Shown here: positions 6,950-11,825 of the stretch, piece after piece | Layout of the letters: every line of letters begins with the position of its first letter | Position numbering within the stretch: position 1 is the first letter of the stretch | DNA from: JACCYQ01 sp036675565 | GTDB lineage: Bacteria > Bacteroidota > Bacteroidia > Chitinophagales > Chitinophagaceae | NCBI GenBank assembly: GCA_036675565.1 | Contig: JAKFER010000150.1 | Location: 1-11,825 of the forward strand | DNA length: 11,825 bases | Direction of reading: 5' to 3' | Position numbers and translations under genes: made by a program | The notes under the pieces: model-generated | What the model was told of the DNA's origin: nothing | Database searches by the model: none | The model's input: the letters and a program-made list of their open reading frames with translations, nothing else

Positions 6950-7483
6950 TTATACAACCTGGTAAATTTCTTTAAGATTTCTTCCCTGGCCATCATAATC
7001 CAAACCATACCCAACAACAAATTTATTCGGAATTGTAAATCCTGTATATGATATGCTTAATGGGTAAATAGTGGCCTCTGGTTTATGTAGTAATGCGGCA
7101 ATTTTTAAAGATGCCGGCTGCTGATGTTCTAATTTTGGCAAAAATTCATTTAGTGTTTTCCCGGTATCCACTATATCTTCAACAATCACCACATCCCGTC
7201 CATACAAATCATAGTCAAGACCAATGGCCGTAATGATATTACCTGATGATTTCATTCCTTTATATGATGCCAGTTTGATAAAACTAACTTCCGCCGGAAT
7301 GGAAATACATTTAAACAAATCGGACGCAAACATAAATGCACCGTTAAGGATCGGTATAAATAAAGGTTTTTTTCCTTCGTAATCCTTATTGATGGCATCG
7401 GCCATTTCCTTCACCTTTTGAAGTATCTGCTCTTCTGAAATATAAGTTTCAAATTGTTTATCATGTATAGTAATAGTGGCCAT
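6950..7483 (-). CDS. hpt: Hypoxanthine phosphoribosyltransferase
   Basis: This cytoplasmic purine salvage enzyme converts hypoxanthine, and often guanine, plus PRPP to IMP or GMP. The 177-residue length is standard for bacterial HPRT. The PRPP-binding motif VVIVEDIVDTGKT lies at 98-110 with the acidic pair E102-D103. The flexible loop that closes over the active site is SYKGMKSSG (73-81), and the purine-binding end is KFVVGYGLDYDGQGRNL (154-170), equivalent to the KFVVGYALDY segment of human HPRT. All catalytic features are present. It starts at an ATG only 3 nt after the stop of the LysM glucosaminidase gene, so it is probably translated from the same message. Discrimination between hypoxanthine and guanine cannot be read from the sequence. 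Confidence 0.95.
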   Translation of the reverse strand: MATITIHDKQFETYISEEQILQKVKEMADAINKDYEGKKPLFIPILNGAFMFASDLFKCISIPAEVSFIKLASYKGMKSSGNIITAIGLDYDLYGRDVVIVEDIVDTGKTLNEFLPKLEHQQPASLKIAALLHKPEATIYPLSISYTGFTIPNKFVVGYGLDYDGQGRNLKEIYQVV

Positions 7484-7486
7484 GTA

Positions 7487-8725
7487 TTATTGTAAGATTT
7501 TAATTTGCTGGCCTACCTGTAAAGCATCTGATTTTAAATTGTTCCATTCCAGGAGTTCATTTACTGAAACGCCGTACTGCCTGCCAATGGCATACAAACC
7601 TTCTTTGGGTTTAACTTTATGGATCAGTGTTTTTTCATTTTTGCCATTTGCATATTCATCATCCATTTGTTGGAAATTTTTGTTATTGTCCTGGTAACTG
7701 TATCTCGTTAAAGTACCACTCATTAATTTTGGCTGTGCAGGCGCTTTTGACCGCAGATAAATTCTTTCACCCGGAGCAGGTTCCATTCCTTTTTCCAAAT
7801 GATTTAGTTCAAGCAGGTTGCTTAAACGAATTGCATACAATTGGGCTATATCAAAACTGGTTTCTCCGCTTACTACGATGTGATGATCATGATGGCCGGT
7901 TTTGCGTTTGCGTTGAACGTAAATTAATTGATCAAATGGAACTTCATCCATCCTTTCCATATCATCATTATACTCAAACAATTTTGCTAAAGGAACCCTG
8001 TTTTGTTGTGCAATGGATATAAAAGAAGTACCTTTTTTTGCGAATACCACCCGGGTATCATTGATCTTAAAAACACCAGAAGGAAACTGGTTGATAATAT
8101 TTACTTTTCTTCCCGAATTCTTTTCTTTATGCACAACGGGCGTAGTTAAAATATCACTACTCCCAGAGCCTTCATTCATCACCATCCATTCTTTTTTATC
8201 ATCTGCAATCTTACCCATAGCAATAAGCGAATAATGTTGCAGATCGTATTCCTTAATTAGCTTAATGATCAATTGCGGGTAACGGGGATTGGTTGCATAA
8301 CCAGCTTTTTTCAAGCCATTGGCCCACGCTTCATAATCTGTAGGATCAAGGTTAAATAAAAACGCATACCGCTGATTCTTTCTCAGGAAATCTGAATGAT
8401 CTTTATAGGACTCCTCTGGCATTGCATATTTTCTAAAGCACTCATTGGGCGCATCATCAGTATGCGAAACGGATTCGCCACTCCAGTTGCTTTTACATTT
8501 AATACCAAAATGATTATTTGACCTGAAAACAAGATCGCTTTGCCCGGCAGAAGACTCATGAATGCCCTGGGCCAGTTTAATGGAAGCCGGTACGCCGGTA
8601 CGCTTCATTTCTTCAATGGCAATATCCCGGTATCGGGCTATATAATCTTTGATAAACTCAGCTGACTGTGCACTTGCACCAACGCCGCTGATAAACAGAA
8701 CTGCGAAGAGAAAGATTGATCGCAT
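7487..8725 (-). CDS. Glucosaminidase-domain peptidoglycan hydrolase with three LysM repeats
   Basis: This is a predicted exported enzyme that cleaves the glycan strands of peptidoglycan. The 412 residues begin with a signal peptide (about 1-20, ending SAQ). An N-acetylglucosaminidase domain of the GH73/FlgJ type spans about 22-165, with the probable catalytic E57 in AQGIHESSAGQS followed by NNHFGIKCK and a YATNPRYP segment near the end. Three LysM peptidoglycan-binding domains follow at about 224-272, 281-326 and 366-411, of which the last is the most canonical (HKVKPKEGLYAIGRQYGVS, LLEWNN, LQVGQQIKI). A low-complexity linker of about 40 residues precedes the third. It lies 19 nt after the O-methyltransferase gene and 3 nt before hpt. 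A second catalytic acid is not obvious, as is usual in this family. A role in daughter-cell separation or wall turnover is inference. Confidence 0.92.
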   Translation of the reverse strand: MRSIFLFAVLFISGVGASAQSAEFIKDYIARYRDIAIEEMKRTGVPASIKLAQGIHESSAGQSDLVFRSNNHFGIKCKSNWSGESVSHTDDAPNECFRKYAMPEESYKDHSDFLRKNQRYAFLFNLDPTDYEAWANGLKKAGYATNPRYPQLIIKLIKEYDLQHYSLIAMGKIADDKKEWMVMNEGSGSSDILTTPVVHKEKNSGRKVNIINQFPSGVFKINDTRVVFAKKGTSFISIAQQNRVPLAKLFEYNDDMERMDEVPFDQLIYVQRKRKTGHHDHHIVVSGETSFDIAQLYAIRLSNLLELNHLEKGMEPAPGERIYLRSKAPAQPKLMSGTLTRYSYQDNNKNFQQMDDEYANGKNEKTLIHKVKPKEGLYAIGRQYGVSVNELLEWNNLKSDALQVGQQIKILQ

Positions 8726-8744
8726 TTTTCAAAAGGATTTTTAA

Positions 8745-9365
8745 TTATAATTTTCTTATCAAGTACAATCCATCACGAATAGTCAATACCACTTTATCAA
8801 TATCACTCCGGTTCTTTATAAATTGGTTAAAAGCCATAATCGCTTTTGCATTTTTCCCTTTCACTTCCTGCTGCAAAACCTGGCCATGAAAAAAAATATT
8901 ATCGGCTAAAATAAACCCGTTTTTCCTAACATTCGGAAAAACGAGGTTAAAATAATCAATATATCCCGGTTTGTCAGCATCTATAAATACAAGATCCCAA
9001 GTTTCATTCAACGATCCTGCAATGTTTAACGCATTTCCGGTATGCACTATTATCTTTTTTTCAAATCCTGCCTTGTTAAAATATGCAGTAGCCCGATTCG
9101 CATCATCCTCTCTTAATTCAATGGTGTGCAAAACACCATCTGAGGATAAACCCTTAGCCAAACAAAGTGCACTGTAACCAGTAAAGGTGCCGATCTCTAA
9201 AATTCTTTTGGGGTTGATCATCCGGCTGATCATTTCCAATACTTTTCCCTGCAGGTGGCCGCTCAGCATGTGAGGATCAGCATGGTGCTGAAATGTATCA
9301 TTTTCAATTTGCTGCAATACACTATCAACAGGTGAAGATAATTCTTCAGCAAATTTTTGTAGCAA
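8745..9365 (-). CDS. Class I SAM-dependent O-methyltransferase (caffeoyl-CoA OMT-like family)
   Basis: This is a predicted cytoplasmic, metal-dependent methyltransferase acting on a catechol-like hydroxyl; the true substrate is unknown. From the TTG start it has 206 residues. The SAM-binding glycine loop ILEIGTFTGYSA lies at 55-66, the acidic residue contacting the SAM ribose is E83 in HTIELRE, and the metal-site residues are D129 (FIDADKPGY) and D155-N156 (ILADN). HMLSGHLQGKVLEMIS before the SAM loop is typical of the family. No ATG exists upstream within the frame, which closes at the TGA at 9408-9410. The codons before TTG encode LDLINP, resembling the usual N-terminus of Bacteroidota homologues as I recall it, so translation may begin at a CTG at 9383. 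It is first of the four-gene minus-strand unit; no convincing promoter is visible in the short gap after the symporter terminator. Confidence 0.9.
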   Translation of the reverse strand: MLQKFAEELSSPVDSVLQQIENDTFQHHADPHMLSGHLQGKVLEMISRMINPKRILEIGTFTGYSALCLAKGLSSDGVLHTIELREDDANRATAYFNKAGFEKKIIVHTGNALNIAGSLNETWDLVFIDADKPGYIDYFNLVFPNVRKNGFILADNIFFHGQVLQQEVKGKNAKAIMAFNQFIKNRSDIDKVVLTIRDGLYLIRKL

Positions 9366-9416
9366 TGGGTTAATCAGGTCCAGATTGAAAATTTTTATAA
9401 AGTTAATTCATCCTGC

Positions 9417-9440
9417 AAAAAAATACCCCTTTAAAAGGGG
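9417..9440 (-). terminator. Intrinsic terminator after the sodium:solute symporter
   Basis: On the minus strand, CCCCTT and AAGGGG form a 6 bp stem with a 3 nt loop, followed by TA and then seven T (plus-strand A-run 9417-9423). It lies 15 nt after the symporter stop and separates that gene from the O-methyltransferase unit. Confidence 0.85.
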
Positions 9441-9455
9441 CATTTTGAAATCGGG

Positions 9456-10985
9456 TTAATCAGTTTTAATGCTTTCAGGTTTTTTTGAGATCGCTAATAA
9501 TCCAAGGAAAGTTAAAATCCCATTATATATCAGTAACTCATAGCCGATTTTAAATGTGCCGAATATAGATGTTGACAAGCTTTTAATATTCTGAACAAAA
9601 CCGCCTTCTAATTTTAACTGTGCTTCATACCATTCAATGTTATTGATGAAGTCGATACCCAGGATAATGGCAGGTGCCAATAAACAAACTACGATGGATA
9701 ACCGGTCATTGATCTGCCGGCGGGTAAGAATTCCGAAACTGAATAAACCCAGTAAAGGACCATAAGTAAATCCTGCCACTTTCAGGATAACATCAATAAT
9801 TGATTTATTATCTATCAATTTAAAACCAATCACCATTAAAAAGAAAATAAATGCAAAGGTGAAGTGAACGGTTAATCGAATGGTTCTCCTTTTTTTCTCA
9901 CTCCAGTCCATCCTTCTTTTCAATCCTAACATGTCAATACAGAAAGATGAAGTAAGCGCTGTTAATGCACCATCAGCACTGGGGAAAAGTGCAGAGATCA
10001 ATCCAATAATAAATATAACAGACATTACTGTTGGCATATAGCTTAATGCAATGGTTGGAAAAAGATCATCTGCAGCTACATTAATCCCCTTTGTGGCAGC
10101 GAACAGGTATAATAACCCTCCTAAAAACAGAAATAGAAAATTAACGATGACCATGATGGCGGTAAAAGTCATCATATTCTTTTGAGAGTCTTTCAAATTT
10201 TTAACACTAATGTTCTTCTGCATCATTTCCTGGTCAAGCCCTGTCATACCAACCGTTATAAAAACCCCGCCCAGTATATGTTTCAGGAAATATGAAGAAC
10301 TGCCTGGATCGCTGTTGAATATTTTTGTCAATCCTCTTTCATCCAGAGCAGCCATGGTACTGCCAAATGACATGTCTAAATTATTCATGATGTAAAATAT
10401 ACAAACCACCAAACCGATCAACATGAATGTGGTTTGCAAAGTATCTGTAAATACAATTGTTTTCACACCTCCTTCGAACGTATATAAAATGATCATTAAT
10501 AAAATGACAAATGTTGTTACTTCAAAAGGTATACCCATCTCTCTTAAAATAAAAAGATGCAAAACATTGATCACTAAAAATAAACGGGCAGTTGCACCTA
10601 AAGTCCTTGAAATAATAAAAAACAAAGCCCCGGTTTTATAAGATACCATTCCAAAACGTTGTTTCAGGTAATCATATATTGAAGTAAGGTTAAGCCGGTA
10701 ATATAATGGCAGCAATACAAAAGCGATGATCATATAACCAATCAAATAGCCAATGACAACTTGCCCATAAGCGAAGGCTGCTAAACCAACAGTACCGGGA
10801 ACTGAAACAAAAGTTACACCCGAAAGTGAGGTGCCTATCATACCAAATGCAACCAGCATCCAGTTGGATTTTTTGTTGCCGATAAAAAATGAATCGTTAT
10901 TTGAATTGCGTGAAGTAAAATAAGCTACAACTAATAATAGAACGAAATAGCCAATGACAAAAGAAAATAAAACGACCGGATCCAT
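9456..10985 (-). CDS. Sodium:solute symporter (SSS family) of unknown substrate
   Basis: This is a predicted inner-membrane Na+-coupled importer. The 509 residues are strongly hydrophobic, with about 13 transmembrane segments, as expected for the SSS family. The first core helix carries GTSLSGVTFVSVPG (about 51-64). EGGVKTIVFTDTLQTTFM (171-188) matches the EGG-x-x-x-x-x-x-TD-x-x-Q signature of the family, and SALFPSADGALTALTSS (331-347) corresponds to the helix whose small hydroxyl residues coordinate sodium. The start is ATG with an apparent short leader. It is transcribed alone: the divergent LOG-family gene begins 77 nt away, and a strong terminator follows. Bacteroidota members of this family import sugars, sialic acid, amino acids or other solutes; neither the sequence nor the neighbours decide which here. 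Confidence 0.92.
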   Translation of the reverse strand: MDPVVLFSFVIGYFVLLLVVAYFTSRNSNNDSFFIGNKKSNWMLVAFGMIGTSLSGVTFVSVPGTVGLAAFAYGQVVIGYLIGYMIIAFVLLPLYYRLNLTSIYDYLKQRFGMVSYKTGALFFIISRTLGATARLFLVINVLHLFILREMGIPFEVTTFVILLMIILYTFEGGVKTIVFTDTLQTTFMLIGLVVCIFYIMNNLDMSFGSTMAALDERGLTKIFNSDPGSSSYFLKHILGGVFITVGMTGLDQEMMQKNISVKNLKDSQKNMMTFTAIMVIVNFLFLFLGGLLYLFAATKGINVAADDLFPTIALSYMPTVMSVIFIIGLISALFPSADGALTALTSSFCIDMLGLKRRMDWSEKKRRTIRLTVHFTFAFIFFLMVIGFKLIDNKSIIDVILKVAGFTYGPLLGLFSFGILTRRQINDRLSIVVCLLAPAIILGIDFINNIEWYEAQLKLEGGFVQNIKSLSTSIFGTFKIGYELLIYNGILTFLGLLAISKKPESIKTD

Positions 10986-11035
10986 AGTTGAATTTTTAAG
11001 TAAGCAAAGAAAAGCTTTACGAATGATTTAAACAT

Positions 11036-11043
11036 TAGATTTG
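11036..11043 (+). promoter_or_regulatory. Candidate -7 element for the LOG-family gene
   Basis: TAGATTTG is an exact match to TAnnTTTG, 19 nt before the ATG, predicting a transcript start near 11049. The upstream TTTAC at 11016 is only a partial -33 match at a short spacing of 16 nt. The 77 nt between the divergent genes must hold promoters for both; for the symporter I see only a one-mismatch TTnnTTTG near 11005-11012 on the minus strand. Confidence 0.4.
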
Positions 11044-11062
11044 AAAAGATAAATAAAAATGT

Positions 11063-11605
11063 ATGAAAATTAATTCGCTGGCCGTTTTTTGCGGATCAAA
11101 GCCAGGCAACAATCCAATATATATTAAACATGCGGAGCAAACAGGCTTATTGCTTGCACGGAAGAAAATCAGGTTGATCTATGGTGGTGGAAGTGTTGGC
11201 ATCATGGGCGCCATTGCAGGAAGTGTAATGAATAATGGCGGAGAAGTACGCGGTATTATACCAAAGATGCTAGTGGACAGGGAACACCAGCTTGATAACA
11301 TTACCGAACTAACAGTTGTAGATGATATGCATATGCGCAAACGGCGGCTCTATGATCTTTGTGATGCGGCTTTAATATTGCCTGGCGGTTTTGGAACCAT
11401 GGATGAATTATTTGAAATCCTTACATGGAACCAATTATTCATTCACAATAAACCGATATTCATTCTTAACTCAGAAGGATTTTATGATCATCTGATCATG
11501 CATATTCGCCATTTGGAAATGGAACAGTTCCTTTACGAAAAAATCGAAGAAAGTCTTATCATTATAAATGATCCGGAGGAAATGGCTGTTTACCTGGATC
11601 AATAA
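11063..11605 (+). CDS. LOG family protein (TIGR00730), probable nucleoside 5'-monophosphate phosphoribohydrolase
   Basis: The 180 residues form a Rossmann-like fold of the LOG (Lonely Guy) family, which splits the N-glycosidic bond of nucleoside monophosphates, classically cytokinin ribotides and in many bacteria AMP-like substrates. Diagnostic elements are VFCGS near the N-terminus, LIYGGGSVGIMGAIA (38-52), MHMRKR (89-94) with the conserved basic pair, and the catalytic PGGFGTMDE (107-115), an intact PGGxGTxxE motif including E115. The length is normal for the small class of the family. An ATG four bases upstream (11059) is out of frame. The gene is divergent from the symporter and overlaps by 7 nt the 3' end of the convergent gene on its right. 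Physiological substrate is not determinable; the name lysine decarboxylase often given to this family is a misannotation. Confidence 0.93.
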   Translation: MKINSLAVFCGSKPGNNPIYIKHAEQTGLLLARKKIRLIYGGGSVGIMGAIAGSVMNNGGEVRGIIPKMLVDREHQLDNITELTVVDDMHMRKRRLYDLCDAALILPGGFGTMDELFEILTWNQLFIHNKPIFILNSEGFYDHLIMHIRHLEMEQFLYEKIEESLIIINDPEEMAVYLDQ

Positions 11606-11825
11606 GCATTATACCGGTCTGCATTTTGAAATAAAGGTATCTGAATACCAGCCCGCACAATAGGCAAAATCCTGTTTGCATTATCCCTGTATGGAGAATA
11701 TTCATTGTCCATCAGGTCTACCAAAATAGATACATAAAAAAAGCTTTGACCTGAACCTGGATTACGATTGGTAGTATAACCAGCACCCACTAAAAAGCTG
11801 GTTGCATCCGCGTTTTGAGATTCCG
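11599..11825 (-). CDS. C-terminal end of a probable outer-membrane beta-barrel protein (5' partial)
   Basis: The frame is open to the right edge of the window, giving the last 74 or so residues of a longer protein whose start lies beyond. The visible part contains alternating-residue strands (SFFYVSILVDLMD, ILPIVRAGIQIPLF) separated by polar turns with a GAGYTTN segment. This is a pattern I associate with small conserved hypothetical outer-membrane barrels of Bacteroidota that end in a paired strand before the stop. No enzymatic motif is visible. Its TGA stop overlaps the LOG gene tail by 7 nt. The family call is tentative; the coding status is supported by the uninterrupted frame and the barrel-like composition. 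Confidence 0.6.
   Translation of the reverse strand, partial: ESQNADATSFLVGAGYTTNRNPGSGQSFFYVSILVDLMDNEYSPYRDNANRILPIVRAGIQIPLFQNADRYNAY

Noticed and set aside
7627..8022. Plus-strand 131-codon open frame inside the LysM glucosaminidase gene
   Set aside because: It lies wholly antisense to a well-supported gene, and its Cys/His/Phe-rich composition is not protein-like.
10998..11014. Minus-strand TTTCTTTG as a -7 element for the symporter
   Set aside because: It has one mismatch to TAnnTTTG and no -33 box at a proper distance, so it was not listed as a feature.
1..11825. Search for tRNA, rRNA, riboswitch, CRISPR array, insertion sequence or phage genes
   Set aside because: Nothing recognisable was seen on either strand; intergenic gaps are short and accounted for.

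Overview
The window looks like a chromosomal segment of a Bacteroidota bacterium, plausibly Chitinophagaceae-like, although the genus cannot be read from the sequence. The evidence is low GC, two type IX secretion system (T9SS) sorting domains of different classes, a PorP/SprF-family protein, and -7 promoter elements of the phylum-specific TAnnTTTG form. It is mostly ordinary core and envelope gene content. I see no prophage, insertion sequence, CRISPR array, tRNA or rRNA, and I do not see a clearly new system.

Plus strand, left part. Positions 1-1572 hold the 3' portion of a large secreted PKD-repeat protein ending in a type B T9SS sorting domain. A PorP/SprF-like outer-membrane partner follows at 1584-2612. 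After a 150 nt gap comes a 113-residue protein made only of a signal peptide and a type A T9SS sorting domain (2763-3104), closed by a good intrinsic terminator. Next is a chaperone unit, grpE (3324-3893) and dnaJ (3956-5119), preceded by a clear Bacteroidota promoter that overlaps an inverted repeat.

Minus strand, middle part. Reading right to left, a probable four-gene unit encodes an O-methyltransferase (9365-8745), a glucosaminidase with three LysM domains (8725-7487), hypoxanthine phosphoribosyltransferase hpt (7483-6950) and a lipid- or surface-associated VWA protein of the YfbK type (6903-5116). The gaps are 19, 3 and 46 nt. The last gene meets dnaJ tail to tail with a 4 nt overlap. 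Further right, a sodium:solute symporter (10985-9456) is its own unit, ended by a strong terminator at 9417-9440.

Right end. A LOG-family phosphoribohydrolase (11063-11605, plus) is divergent from the symporter and overlaps by 7 nt the tail of a minus-strand gene that runs off the window, probably an outer-membrane beta-barrel protein.

The genes fall into three themes: T9SS export and its cargo, protein folding stress, and cell-envelope or nucleotide-salvage housekeeping. No intergenic stretch exceeds 300 bases. The longest, 3105-3323, holds a terminator, two inverted repeats and the grpE promoter. The observations most worth a second look are the operator-like structure at the grpE promoter and the sorting-domain-only miniprotein.
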